A stretch of DNA of 63,273 nucleotides from Schlesneria paludicola DSM 18645 (GTDB lineage: Bacteria; Planctomycetota; Planctomycetia; Planctomycetales; Planctomycetaceae), in assembly GCA_945862235.1 (NCBI GenBank), contig CAMAYU010000013.1, forward strand, positions 1 through 63,273, read 5' to 3'. Position numbers and translations under genes: made by a program. Below the pieces are notes generated by a model that saw only the letters and a list, made by a program, of their open reading frames with translations, made no database searches and was not told the origin of the DNA. Below, piece after piece: positions 8,023-17,029 of the stretch. Each line of letters begins with the position of its first letter. Position 1 is the first letter of the stretch.

Positions 8023-10899
8023 TCAATCCACGTACAAAAACCCGTTTGAGCAGATCAGTGCTTGGCAAAGCAGCGACATCGCGCGGGTTGTTGGTGCCAG
8101 TTGCTTTGGGCGTTCCGCTTCCGCCAGTTTGCCGATGGCTTCTTCAAAGTACGTTTGTTGTGACGCGAGGAACGTTGTGGCGCGAGTCGTTTCGGTTTCG
8201 TTGGCGGTTCGGCCGTAGGCGAGTTGCCAAGCGCGGTGGATGCGGGCGACGGGATCAGCGGAGGACTCTTCGACTCGGCGAGCGAAGGCTTCCGACTGCT
8301 TGATGAGGATGTCGTTGTTCATCAGGAGCAGCGACTGCGGGGCGACCGTGCTGAACGTGCGGCGTTCGCAGTTGGGGGCGGTGTTGGCGACATCGAATGG
8401 CTCCAACATGCCGAGCGGCATCGAGCGTCTGACTTGGATGTAGAGGCTGCGGCGGAACTCGTTCTCGCCGAAGCCGTCTTGTTTGCCGATCAGGATGCCG
8501 TTGCCATCGCGCTCGCCCGAGCCGACGATCACTTGGCCATCGGCATCGGGCAGGACCGTGATCGCCGGGCCAAACTGCTTGTCGCTGAGTCGTCCTGAGA
8601 CCGCGAGGATCGCGTCGCGAATGGCTTCTGCTTCCAAGCGTCGCACCGACATGCGCGCGAGGAGTCGGTTGTCGGGGTCGATGGTTTGAAGAGCGTCGGT
8701 GCGCGTTGAGGTCTGGCGATATGCGGTCGATGTCAGCAACAGGCGATGCAGCTTCTTGACCTGCCAGCCGGACGAAATGAACTCGGACGCGAGCCAATCG
8801 AGTAGCTCGGGGTGTGACGGACGTTCGCCTTGAGTTCCGAAGTCGGCGGGCGTCGCGACCAGACCGCGTCCGAAGTGGTGCATCCAGACGCGGTTCACGA
8901 AGACGCGGCTCAAGAGCGGATGTTTTTCGTTGGTGAGATGCCTCGCGTAGGCGAGCCTCCGTCCCGAGGTCGGTACTTGGGGGTCATCGACTGGAATCTC
9001 AACCGGCACGGCGGCGAGGACGCTCAATTCGGCGGGTGTCACGGTCTGGCGCGGCTGCTTGATGTCGCCTCGAAAGAAGAGGACCGTCGGCGGGAGATGG
9101 CCCGGCGGTTCGGTCAGACACGCGACGAAATCGTCCTTCGGCCGCTTCGCGTTGATGTCCGCTTTGAGCTTCGTGTACTTGGACTCGATTGCAGTGGACT
9201 TGGCCGGCTCGAAGAGCGAGATCGTGCCGTTGTTCACGTTGAGCGACGGGAACTGTTTGGCGATCTCCTTCTGTTGTTCGGTCCGTTCTTTCTCGGGCGT
9301 CTCGTGAGCGAGGCGGGCCGCTTCACGCCATTCGGGGTCGATCTTTTCAAGTTCCTTCGCATATGTCTCAGAGACGAGGACTTTGTATTCGTCGAGCCGC
9401 TTCACCTCTTCAGCCTGCACTTCTTTCGCGACGGCTGCCGCTTGTTCGTGATCGGCGGCGGACCATAAGTTGACCAGACGACTGCCCGGCGCACGCCAGT
9501 TCTTCCAGTCGTAAGCCGGTTCGAACATCGCCCGGAAGCGGTAGTAATCGACCTGTGAGATCGGGTCGTACCGGTGCGAGTGACACTGCGCACAACCGAC
9601 CGACAAGCCGAGCAGCGCGGTCGATGTGATTTTGATTGTCTCGGCCACGACCTCATTCCGCGCGACCTCTTGCTCAGGCCCGCTCACCGTTCCGTCCGGC
9701 CCCATCCGCAGGAAGCCGGTCGCCGCGAGCAAGTCTTGCTGTTCACGAGTCAGGTGCGGATACGGCGGCGTCAGCAGTTCATCGCCCGCCAGTTGTTCGA
9801 CGACAAACCGGTTGAAGGCCATGTCACCGTTGAAGGCGGCGACCACATAGTCGCGGTACTTGAAGGCCCACGGTCGGACATGGTCTTCCTCACGATACCC
9901 GTCGCTGTCGGCATAGCCCGCGACATCCAGCCAATGCCGTCCCCAACGCTCTCCGTAACGAGGCGAATCGAGCAGCTCGTCGAGCAACCGCTCCCACGCA
10001 TCCGGCGCGGAGTCGTTCACAAACTGCTCGACCAACTCGGGCGTCGGCGGGACACCGAGCAAGTCGAAGTGAACTCGCCGCAACAGTGTCAGCCGGTCGG
10101 CTTGTGGCGAGAAGCTGAGCGGTGCGTGAGTTGGGTTGGACGGGCGGGAATCTGTAGGGTGGGACAAGCTCGCTTCGAGCGCCGGCCCACCATCGGATCG
10201 CGTGGAGACTTCTTGGTGCGCCGGCGTGGCGAAGCGCCGCTGGTCCCACCCTACGGTCGCAAGCTGTTTCAACAGAAAAGCATCGACCGGCGATGCGACC
10301 AACTCGGGGCGAGCGACCGTCGGGACCGGCGGCTTCACGACGAGTTGAAAGGCCCAATGCGTCCGCTCTTCCTCAGTCCATTGGCTGTCGCTCGGGACTG
10401 TGTCAGGTTCGGCCCGCGCGGTCTTGGCTCCTTGCACCAGCCACTCGCGCAACACGGCCTTCTCGGCAGCAGGCATCTTCTTTTTACCGGGGGGCATCTC
10501 GTCGGCGAGGACTCGTTTGAATAGCAGACTCGCGTCCGGCTGGCTCGGCATAATTGCGGGTCCAGACTCGCCCCCCTTGCTCATCAACCGCACGAGCCTC
10601 AAGTCCAACTTCCCTTCAGGCTGCTCTTCGTCGCCATGACACTGCCAACAGTGCGCCTTGAGGATCGACCGGACATGCGTCTCGAACAACACGGGCTTTG
10701 TTGTGGCTGGCGATGAGATCGCTGCAACTTGAGTAGCCACTTCGACCGCCGCGCCGGCGGACTTGTCTGCCGCAGCCACTCGCGCCGGTGCGTCTTCAGC
10801 GAACGTGGCCGACATCCAAACAGCGGTCTCGGACCAGCGGCCACTCGCAACAACGAGCAGCCCTACAACAATCGTGAACGCAATCGCAGTGCGTGACAT
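8023..10899 (-). CDS. DUF1549/DUF1553 protein with N-terminal planctomycete cytochrome C domain
   Basis: A 958-residue protein with a signal peptide/anchor (residues 5-35), a PSCyt1-type haem-binding domain (CxxCH at C84-H88, HCWQCHGDEEQPEGKLDLR), a DUF1549 domain (about 262-470, including LTLLRRVHFDLLGVPPTPEL and WGRHWLDVAGYADSDG) and a C-terminal DUF1553 domain (about 640-950, including LFVNRVWMHHFGRGLV-like and RRLEAEAIRDAIL segments). A second CxxCH-like site is VGCAQCHSHRYDPI. It is probably secreted and paired with the DUF1501 gene downstream. Oddity: residues 216-249 are the translation of a palindromic repeat (10154-10254) placed between the cytochrome linker and DUF1549, without breaking the frame. 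The biochemical role of the family is unsettled. Confidence 0.9.
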   Translation of the reverse strand: MSRTAIAFTIVVGLLVVASGRWSETAVWMSATFAEDAPARVAAADKSAGAAVEVATQVAAISSPATTKPVLFETHVRSILKAHCWQCHGDEEQPEGKLDLRLVRLMSKGGESGPAIMPSQPDASLLFKRVLADEMPPGKKKMPAAEKAVLREWLVQGAKTARAEPDTVPSDSQWTEEERTHWAFQLVVKPPVPTVARPELVASPVDAFLLKQLATVGWDQRRFATPAHQEVSTRSDGGPALEASLSHPTDSRPSNPTHAPLSFSPQADRLTLLRRVHFDLLGVPPTPELVEQFVNDSAPDAWERLLDELLDSPRYGERWGRHWLDVAGYADSDGYREEDHVRPWAFKYRDYVVAAFNGDMAFNRFVVEQLAGDELLTPPYPHLTREQQDLLAATGFLRMGPDGTVSGPEQEVARNEVVAETIKITSTALLGLSVGCAQCHSHRYDPISQVDYYRFRAMFEPAYDWKNWRAPGSRLVNLWSAADHEQAAAVAKEVQAEEVKRLDEYKVLVSETYAKELEKIDPEWREAARLAHETPEKERTEQQKEIAKQFPSLNVNNGTISLFEPAKSTAIESKYTKLKADINAKRPKDDFVACLTEPPGHLPPTVLFFRGDIKQPRQTVTPAELSVLAAVPVEIPVDDPQVPTSGRRLAYARHLTNEKHPLLSRVFVNRVWMHHFGRGLVATPADFGTQGERPSHPELLDWLASEFISSGWQVKKLHRLLLTSTAYRQTSTRTDALQTIDPDNRLLARMSVRRLEAEAIRDAILAVSGRLSDKQFGPAITVLPDADGQVIVGSGERDGNGILIGKQDGFGENEFRRSLYIQVRRSMPLGMLEPFDVANTAPNCERRTFSTVAPQSLLLMNNDILIKQSEAFARRVEESSADPVARIHRAWQLAYGRTANETETTRATTFLASQQTYFEEAIGKLAEAERPKQLAPTTRAMSLLCQALICSNGFLYVD
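10154..10254. repeat. Dispersed repeat family G, copy inside a coding gene
   Basis: About 101 bp with outer arms GTAGGGTGGGACAAGC/...GGTCCCACCCTAC and inner GCGCCGG palindromes. It matches the intergenic copy at 27191-27290 and a half copy at 12321-12360. It lies in frame in the DUF1549/1553 gene, adding about 34 residues. Confidence 0.8.
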
Positions 10900-11174
10900 C
10901 GCGAAGCTTCCGGGCAGGGGATCGGGCGGAAAAACCAGCAGCGGACTGATCGTAGCTCACCCCACAGGCATCGGATAGCAGGCTCTGATGCGTTGAGTCC
11001 ATTTAACCGAAGCCGTCGCAGTTTCGCGGCGATGACTTTGCCGAGCGAGGATGCAGCCGCTAACCTCTTGGACGCCGCTCACTTCTTGATCGTGTCCAGC
11101 AGTCTTTCCAACGTGGAGGGCCTGCGGCGCGAGACCTCAATACGCAGACAGATGTTCTGTCGGGAGATTCGACA

Positions 11175-12194
11175 ATGCCTTTGGTACCGCTTCGCACCGT
11201 GCTCGATCACGCCGCCGAAAACAACTACGGCGTGGCAGCGTTCAACGTCAACAACATGGAGCAAATCCAGTCGATCATGGAGGCAGCCAAAGAGACGAAC
11301 TCGCCTTGCATCGTGCAGGCGTCGCGCGGCGCGCGGTCGTACTCGCAAGACAACTACCTCCGCCACTTGATGCTCGCTGCCGTCGAGCTCTATCCGCAGA
11401 TTCCGATCGTCATGCACCAGGATCACGGCAACAGTCCCTCGACCTGCATCAGCGCGATGGATAACGGCTTCACCTCGGTGATGATGGACGGGTCGCTGAT
11501 GGAAGACGGCAAGTCGCCCGCCGACTTCGACTACAACGTCGCCGTGACGCTGGAAGTGGTCAAGCTGGCTCACGCGCGGAACGTCTCGGTCGAAGGGGAA
11601 CTCGGTTGCCTCGGTCGGCTCGATACGGGTGAAGGGGAAGCGGAAGACGGTCACGGAGCGTCGGGCAAGCTCTCACACGATCAACTGCTGACCGATCCGG
11701 AAGAGGCCGAGCGATTCGTTGCGGCCACCAAGGTCGATGCCCTCGCCGTCGCGATCGGCACCAGCCACGGAGCCTACAAGTTCGACGCGAAGCCGACCGG
11801 CGAAGTCCTCGCCATGAAGCGGATCGAAGAAATTCACCGCCGTCTGCCAAACACGCATCTCGTGATGCACGGCAGCTCGTCGGTGCCGCAAGAACTGCAA
11901 GACATCATCAATCAGTTCGGCGGCAAGATGAAGCAGACATTCGGCGTCCCCGTCGAAGAGATTCAGCGCGGGATCAAGTTTGGTGTGCGGAAGATCAACG
12001 TCGATACCGACTGCCGCATGGCGATCACCGGCGCGATCCGCAAGATCCTGCAACTGGAGCCCGAGAAGTTCGATCCGCGCGACTACCTCAAGCCCGCTCG
12101 CGAAGCGATGAAGCAGGTCTGCATGGCTCGCATGATCTCGTTCGGCCAAGCCGGCAACGCCAGCAAGTTGATGGCCAGCGGCCGCTTGAAGTGA
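11175..12194 (+). CDS. fba: Fructose-bisphosphate aldolase, class II
   Basis: A 339-residue class II (zinc-dependent) aldolase interconverting fructose 1,6-bisphosphate with DHAP and glyceraldehyde 3-phosphate in glycolysis/gluconeogenesis. Visible signatures are [15 protein letters not shown] at the N-terminus, the metal/catalytic segment VMHQDHGNS (near 80), the second ligand region VEGELGCLG (near 136-144), [11 protein letters not shown] (near 193-203) and HGSSSVPQE with KINVDTDCR for phosphate binding. Length and motifs fit the longer subgroup (about 340-350 residues, also used in the Calvin cycle in autotrophs). It stands alone, divergent from the DUF1549 gene, with an intrinsic terminator 22 bases after the stop. 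ATG start with GGAGATTCGACA upstream. Confidence 0.95.
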   Translation: MPLVPLRTVLDHAAENNYGVAAFNVNNMEQIQSIMEAAKETNSPCIVQASRGARSYSQDNYLRHLMLAAVELYPQIPIVMHQDHGNSPSTCISAMDNGFTSVMMDGSLMEDGKSPADFDYNVAVTLEVVKLAHARNVSVEGELGCLGRLDTGEGEAEDGHGASGKLSHDQLLTDPEEAERFVAATKVDALAVAIGTSHGAYKFDAKPTGEVLAMKRIEEIHRRLPNTHLVMHGSSSVPQELQDIINQFGGKMKQTFGVPVEEIQRGIKFGVRKINVDTDCRMAITGAIRKILQLEPEKFDPRDYLKPAREAMKQVCMARMISFGQAGNASKLMASGRLK

Positions 12195-12215
12195 CCGAAT
12201 AATGATTGAAACGAG

Positions 12216-12249
12216 AAGCCCCGGTTGTCACCACAGCCGGGGCTTTTTT
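12216..12249 (+). terminator. Intrinsic terminator of fba
   Basis: AAGCCCCGG, a 12-base loop and CCGGGGCTTTTTT: a 9-bp perfect stem running straight into six Ts, 22 bases after the aldolase stop. Confidence 0.93.
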
Positions 12250-12320
12250 CGTTTGGCGTCAATCCGCAGCGAGGGTGAGAGGTTTGGCGTGGCTGACAGA
12301 GGTCGGATGAACCAAGATGC

Positions 12321-12360
12321 AGGGGCGGACAAGTTCGCTTCGAGCGCTGGCCCACTCTAC
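12321..12360. repeat. Half copy of repeat family G
   Basis: AGGGGCGGACAAGTTCGCTT then CGAGCGCTGGCCCACTCTAC; corresponds to the left arm of 10154-10254 with a few changes. No matching right arm was found, so it is truncated. Confidence 0.6.
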
Positions 12361-12542
12361 ATCGAGTTCTGTCGGTCACATCAGCTTTGGCATTCTGGTT
12401 CTCGCTGTGAGAACTTGGTTTTGACACGTTTTTCGCTTCCAACTAAAGTCCCGCCCCCACCGGCGAGCCAAAGGACTGGCTCGTCAAATTGAGGCGGTCT
12501 GTCACACGGATCGCCTTCCCTCCGCAAGGCAAGGACGGCCGA

Positions 12543-12890
12543 GTGAACTCATCGCCGCGCGTACTCGTGATCGACGAATCCTCCGACACGGAGACCGTTC
12601 TCAAGGCGGTCCTCGAACCGCGAGGCACCTCGGTCGGACGCAGCCGCAACCAGCGACAGGCGTCGCTGTCGGTCAGGTCTTCGCAGCCTGAAGTTGTCGT
12701 GATCGACCTTGATGGCGAGTCGGACTCGCAGTTTGCAGACTCAATGTGGCACGCAGCGCCGCGAGTCCTGATCGGGACGCATCGACCGGCTGTCGCCAAT
12801 CAGCGTGAACGATTCCTTGAGAAGCCGTTTCAGTACCCGGAGCTGGTGCGTGTGATCCAAGAGTTGCTCGATGGTCAAGACGCGGCGTGA
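12543..12890 (+). CDS. Receiver-only response regulator-like protein
   Basis: A 115-residue single receiver domain. With the GTG start at 12543 the pattern is VLVIDESSD (acidic pocket reduced to D11/E12), a phospho-acceptor D55 in VVVIDLDGE, T79 in VLIGT and K94 in LEKPF, followed by the last helix. No output domain is present. The GTG start is preferred over the upstream TTG at 12489 because AAGGA lies 7 bases before it and the receiver fold begins at once. No histidine kinase is nearby, so its partner is unknown. It is divergent in sequence, with a shortened alpha1-beta2 region, but keeps the key residues. Single-domain receivers usually act by protein-protein contacts. Confidence 0.7.
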   Translation: MNSSPRVLVIDESSDTETVLKAVLEPRGTSVGRSRNQRQASLSVRSSQPEVVVIDLDGESDSQFADSMWHAAPRVLIGTHRPAVANQRERFLEKPFQYPELVRVIQELLDGQDAA

Positions 12891-12920
12891 TGTGACTTCG
12901 CACGTCACGCTCTATGGCTC

Positions 12921-13004
12921 GTTTCACCGCGTGGGCGACGCCCCGCGCGGCAACGCAATCTCAATCATCGCGCGACGCGCCGGGCGTTGCCCACGCGGTG
13001 AAGC
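12921..13004. repeat. Dispersed repeat family B, copy 1
   Basis: GTTTCACCGCGTGGGCGACGCC on the left and GGCGTTGCCCACGCGGTGAAGC on the right form long inverted arms around a short GC-rich centre. Related copies are at 49555-49653 (full) and 22608-22637 (half, inside a gene). It lies between the convergent receiver and DUF1501 genes; together with 13023-13139 it fills most of the gap 12891-13225. Confidence 0.75.
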
Positions 13005-13022
13005 GATGCGAACTTTGGTCGC

Positions 13023-13139
13023 AAAAGTAGCCTTCGTCGCTCCGCGTGAAGGAAGCGGAGTGTGATCCGGACAGGGATTGGCATCATCATCGCCCACTCC
13101 CAATCGGCTTTCTTCTCGCGGAGCGACGAAGGCTACTTT
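13023..13139. repeat. Dispersed repeat family A, copy 1
   Basis: Left arm AAAAGTAGCCTTCGTCGCTC and right arm GAGCGACGAAGGCTACTTT are inverted copies bounding a 117-bp unit. Related units lie at 19813-19930, 46169-46286 and, shortened, 49504-49539. The remainder to 13225 holds no recognised feature. Confidence 0.85.
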
Positions 13140-13225
13140 CAGACAATCCCAATGCGCGCGGCCCGACAACATTTCGGGAACTAGTAGTACGAGGCCGTGC
13201 GAGCTGCGAGAGACCTCAAAGCCAC

Positions 13226-14743
13226 TCACGCCAGCAACGCCGGGTGCAGCTTGGCCTTTCCTTCCGCACCGATCAGGCGTTGGTCGAGGCCCTGAAAGTT
13301 GTACGTCAGCTTGAAGGGATCAAGTCCCAGCAGGTGCAGGATCGTCGCTTGCAGGTCGCGCACGTCCATCGGGTTCTCGGTGATGTAGTAGCCGATGTCG
13401 TCGGTCTTGCCGTACGTCTGGCCCCCTTTGATTCCGCCTCCTGCCAGCATCATCGTGAAGGCGTGAGGATGATGATCGCGACCGATGAACGGCTGGTTCG
13501 GAGCGTTGTTCTGCTGCATCGGCGTCCGTCCGAACTCACCTCCCCAAATAATGAGCGTCTCGTCGAACAGGCCGCGTTGTTTGAGGTCCTTGATGAGCGC
13601 CGTCAATGCTCGGTCGATCTGCTGCACTTTGATCGGCAGGATCGTCGGGATGTGTTCGCCGGGACTGACGCCGTGATGGTCCCAGCCCCAATCGTAAATC
13701 TGAACGAACCGCGTCCCCGCTTCGATGAGCCGTCGCGCGAGGAGGCAATTGTTGGCGAGAGCCGCATCGGCCCCCTTGTAGACGACGCGCGGATCGCTCG
13801 CCGCATCGGACTCGGGGACGAAGCCGGGCTTCGCGCCGTACAGATCGAGGATGTGCTGCGGTTCTTTCGAGATGTCCATGATTTCGGGGACTGACTGCTG
13901 CATCCGATAGGCCAGTTCGTACTGCGCAATGCGCGTGATGGTCTCAGGATCGCCGAGTTTCTCGGCCTGAAACTCGTTCAGCGTTTTGAGGGCATCGAGT
14001 GTCTCGCGACGCCCCGCGCGGTCGAGGCCATTCGGGTTCGAGAGGAACAACACCGGATCGCCCGGTGAGCGGCATTGGACTCCCTGATAAATCGACGGCA
14101 GGTAGCCGCTCCCCCACACACTCTTCCCCGCGTCGGGCGTCTTGCCACCACTCGTCAGGACCACGAAGCCGGGCAGGTCTTCGTTCTGTGAGCCGAGTCC
14201 ATACGTCGCCCACGAACCGAGGGCGGCCCCGCCAAACAAGTTCGTTCCCGTGTGCAGCATGAGCTGCGCGGGAGCGTGATTGAACTGCTCGGTGTGCATC
14301 GACTTCACGATGGCGATGTCGTCGATCACCTCGGGAAGATGCTTCCAGACTTCGCTCAGTTCCGATCCCGACTGACCGTGCTTCGCGAAGTTGAACGGTG
14401 AACCGAGCATGTTCGGCACGCCTTGAATGAACGCGAACCGCTTCCCTTCAAGGTACTCCTTCGGACAGGGCTGCCCGTTGAATTTCTTCAGCGCGGGCTT
14501 GTCGTCGAACAGATCGAGCTGTGTCGGGCTGCCCGCCATGTGGAGATAGATCACATGCTTGGCTTTGGCTGGGAGCGGCGGCTGTTTCGGCGCGAGCGGG
14601 TTCTTCGCGCCAGGCAACGGCGGAGCCGCGATGCCATCGCGCTGAAGCATCGTCGCGAGCGCAACGGCTCCCAAGCCGACGCCGCTCTGTCCAAAGAAGT
14701 GCCGCCGCGTGACGGCACTCAGATACTCGTGATGCAGGTTCAT
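13226..14743 (-). CDS. DUF1501 family protein, second copy
   Basis: A 505-residue DUF1501 protein with Tat-type N-terminus (TRRHFFGQSGVGLGAVALATM, residues 12-32). Family landmarks are YLHMAGSPTQLDLFDDKP, the MHTEQFNHAPAQLMLHTG segment, GSWATYGLGSQNEDLPGFVVL, FVQIYDWGWDHHG, IIWGGEFGRTPMQQ and GRDHHPHAFTMMLAGGG. It has no DUF1549/1553 partner beside it; upstream is an ABC exporter. It is more similar in layout to the DUF1501 subgroup with the TNLFGG-type loop than to the first copy (6187-7620), so the two are probably different paralogues and not a recent duplication. Secreted; function unknown. Confidence 0.88.
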   Translation of the reverse strand: MNLHHEYLSAVTRRHFFGQSGVGLGAVALATMLQRDGIAAPPLPGAKNPLAPKQPPLPAKAKHVIYLHMAGSPTQLDLFDDKPALKKFNGQPCPKEYLEGKRFAFIQGVPNMLGSPFNFAKHGQSGSELSEVWKHLPEVIDDIAIVKSMHTEQFNHAPAQLMLHTGTNLFGGAALGSWATYGLGSQNEDLPGFVVLTSGGKTPDAGKSVWGSGYLPSIYQGVQCRSPGDPVLFLSNPNGLDRAGRRETLDALKTLNEFQAEKLGDPETITRIAQYELAYRMQQSVPEIMDISKEPQHILDLYGAKPGFVPESDAASDPRVVYKGADAALANNCLLARRLIEAGTRFVQIYDWGWDHHGVSPGEHIPTILPIKVQQIDRALTALIKDLKQRGLFDETLIIWGGEFGRTPMQQNNAPNQPFIGRDHHPHAFTMMLAGGGIKGGQTYGKTDDIGYYITENPMDVRDLQATILHLLGLDPFKLTYNFQGLDQRLIGAEGKAKLHPALLA

Positions 14744-14809
14744 GTCTGGGCCTCAATGACCGAATGGAAATCCGACTGCGGTGTTCTGTACTGAGACATC
14801 TGAGCGGGG

Positions 14810-14862
14810 CGGCGTTCCTCGCTCACGCTGCGGGTGAGTGTTACTGCCGTCCGCGTGAGGTT
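14810..14862. repeat. Dispersed repeat family J, copy 2
   Basis: Matches 6108-6159 over about 52 bp. It begins with CTGAGCGGGGCGGCGTT, the same opening used by family F, so it may be a hybrid of two repeat families. Confidence 0.65.
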
Positions 14863-14888
14863 GATAGGCGAGGCGGACTGGCGGTGAG

Positions 14889-16955
14889 TCACGCGGCGCG
14901 GCGGTGTGATTGGGCATCGAACAGGCGTTGATAAACGGGACAGGTCGCCAGAACCTCAGCGTGGCGACCGAACGCGATGGCTCGCCCGTGATCCATGACC
15001 AGCACATGCGAGACGAGTTCGACGAGAGTCGTCGTCATCGCGTGCGTGACGATCAGCGTCGTGCGACCGACGGAGAACTCGCGCAGCGTCTCGTGGATGA
15101 GCTGTTCGCTGTGAGTATCCACGGCCGACGTGGCTTCGTCGAGGATCAGGATCGCCGGGTTACGCAACAGGGCGCGAGCGAGTGCGACTCGTTGACGCTG
15201 GCCTCCCGAAAGTCGATGGCCGCGATCACCAACGTGGGTCTCCAACCCGTCGGGCAGTTGTCGCGCGAAGTCGGTCACGCGGGCGTGTTTCGCGGCCTCT
15301 TCGATCTCGGCTCGCGACGCTCCCGCGCGACCGTAGGCGATGTTGTCGGCGATAGTCCGATCAAAGAGGAACGTCTCCTGTGTGACGACACCAATTTGGG
15401 AACGCAGGTCACGCAGACCGGCCTCGCACAGATCAACGCCATCCAAGCGAACGGTTCCCGACTGCGCGTCGTAAAAGCGAGGCAGCAGGTTCACCAACGT
15501 GGACTTACCCGACCCGTTGCCACCGACAACGGCGACGGTTGCCCCGAACGGGATGCGCACGGAAACATCGTCGAGTGCCGGAGCTCTCGCGGAATCACCG
15601 CCGGTTGTTTGGCCCTTCGCGTCACTGGCCGTTGCGTAGCGAAAGGTGACGTGATCGAACTCGATCGCGACGTTGTGTCGAGGAAGCATTGCTGACTGCT
15701 TGGAAACGGTCAGCAGTGATGCGCGGTCCATCCAACCGAAGACGCGATCGCACGCGGCGGCCGCGCGTTTCACGCGCGAGTAGACCGTCGCCAGCTTGCG
15801 GGCGGGGTCGAGAATCCCGGCCAGCAACGTGTAGAGCAGCGCAAGATCCGACGCCCGCATCGGAGTCGAGGAGAGCGTGATGCCGAAGATCGAAGTCTGC
15901 TGGTAGAGAACCAGGTATGCGCCCGGAAGCGAGGTCGCACAGACGGCAACCGTCGCGAGGAACTCGACGGACGGACTGGCCAGCGCGTCGATCCGTACGA
16001 TCTGCTGCGCCTTCTCGAAGTAGTCGCGCTGCTCTTTCGCGAGCCGTCGTCGGTGCAGCCGCTCGTTGCGAAAGGCGAGGACTGAGCGGAACGACGTGAG
16101 TGTCTCATCAAGCACGCGGTAAACGCGTGACATGCTTTCCATTTGCCGACCGCTGGCTCGCTTCAAACCGCGACCAAACGTTTGAAAGAGAACCACCGCG
16201 ACCGGAGCACAGACGAAAGACAGGGCTGTCAAACGCCAGTTCACACGCAGCGCACACGCCACACAGAAGAGTGCCTTCAGCGGCTCCAACACCATCAGGC
16301 TGCCGAATAAAGTCAGACCGAGCGTCACTTGTTGCAGGTCGAACGTGAACCGCGACATCAATTGCGGCGTGGTCTCCAGCGCGAGCGTTTGTTGGTCGAG
16401 CTTCAGTGTGCTGCGGAACAACCGCTTCCGCACGGATTGCATCGTTCGCTGCACGATGGAACCGACCAACACATCCTGCCAGTACGACGCACAGCACTTC
16501 ACAATCGTGACGGCCAGCAAGGCTCCCATCACTGCGGACAACAACGAGAATTCATCCTGCGGAACCCACGGTAGCAGCGTCGAGGCGATCCACTCGTTTT
16601 GCCATTCACTCCATCGAGCCGCAGTGAGTACGTCCTCGCTCGTCCGTAAATCGACTTGAGCTTGAAGCCGCGCGGCGGCGTGGCCTTCGCCTGCAAGCTG
16701 TTTCATCTGCACTGTGAGTTCGAGTTGGCGAGTCGTTTCCGCCGCGATCGTACCTTGCGCCGCCTGCCGTTCGGCCGCGACGAACTCATGCAGTCCCTGT
16801 CCTTCGAGCAACAACTTCACGACGGGATAGACGAGCAGCAGCGAAACCACGGATAGCAGCGCGGCCACAGCAGCCAGCCCGGCCGACGCGATCAATCGCT
16901 GTCGCAGGTGCCAGACAAACGGAATCAAACGCGCAAGACTGCCCACAGATGCCAC
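14889..16955 (-). CDS. ABC exporter, fused permease-ATPase (MsbA/lipid-exporter type)
   Basis: A 688-residue half-transporter that should act as a homodimer in the inner membrane. TM1 is at about residues 20-45; a long extracytoplasmic helical loop (about 50-135, Ala/Gln/Glu-rich) follows before TM2, then TM pairs to about 400. The ATPase has Walker A GGNGSGKST (near 477), Q-loop VVTQETFLFD, signature LSGGQRQRVALARALL, Walker B AILILDEATSAVD and H-switch VTHAM. Substrate cannot be read from sequence; lipid A/lipid or drug export is typical. It is transcribed toward the DUF1501 gene but separated from it by a repeat, so an operon is doubtful. The large loop between TM1 and TM2 is unusual. Confidence 0.9.
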   Translation of the reverse strand: MASVGSLARLIPFVWHLRQRLIASAGLAAVAALLSVVSLLLVYPVVKLLLEGQGLHEFVAAERQAAQGTIAAETTRQLELTVQMKQLAGEGHAAARLQAQVDLRTSEDVLTAARWSEWQNEWIASTLLPWVPQDEFSLLSAVMGALLAVTIVKCCASYWQDVLVGSIVQRTMQSVRKRLFRSTLKLDQQTLALETTPQLMSRFTFDLQQVTLGLTLFGSLMVLEPLKALFCVACALRVNWRLTALSFVCAPVAVVLFQTFGRGLKRASGRQMESMSRVYRVLDETLTSFRSVLAFRNERLHRRRLAKEQRDYFEKAQQIVRIDALASPSVEFLATVAVCATSLPGAYLVLYQQTSIFGITLSSTPMRASDLALLYTLLAGILDPARKLATVYSRVKRAAAACDRVFGWMDRASLLTVSKQSAMLPRHNVAIEFDHVTFRYATASDAKGQTTGGDSARAPALDDVSVRIPFGATVAVVGGNGSGKSTLVNLLPRFYDAQSGTVRLDGVDLCEAGLRDLRSQIGVVTQETFLFDRTIADNIAYGRAGASRAEIEEAAKHARVTDFARQLPDGLETHVGDRGHRLSGGQRQRVALARALLRNPAILILDEATSAVDTHSEQLIHETLREFSVGRTTLIVTHAMTTTLVELVSHVLVMDHGRAIAFGRHAEVLATCPVYQRLFDAQSHRRAA

Positions 16956-17029
16956 CCCAAATCATCGGACTCAAACGAGGCGGGATTAGACAGGCAGGCT
17001 CAGAAACGGTCCAGACGAGTTCGAGCGGC

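Larger units (their letters stand above)
12195..12542. other. Intergenic region after fba
   Basis: Holds the fba terminator (12216-12249), then a partial copy of repeat family G (12321-12360, CGGACAAGTTCGCTTCGAGCG). No gene is supported; the frames here have no recognisable protein features. Confidence 0.4.

Noticed and set aside
12489..12542. TTG start of the receiver-only protein
   Set aside because: No ribosome site before it and 18 extra residues outside the fold; the GTG at 12543 has a good AAGGA.
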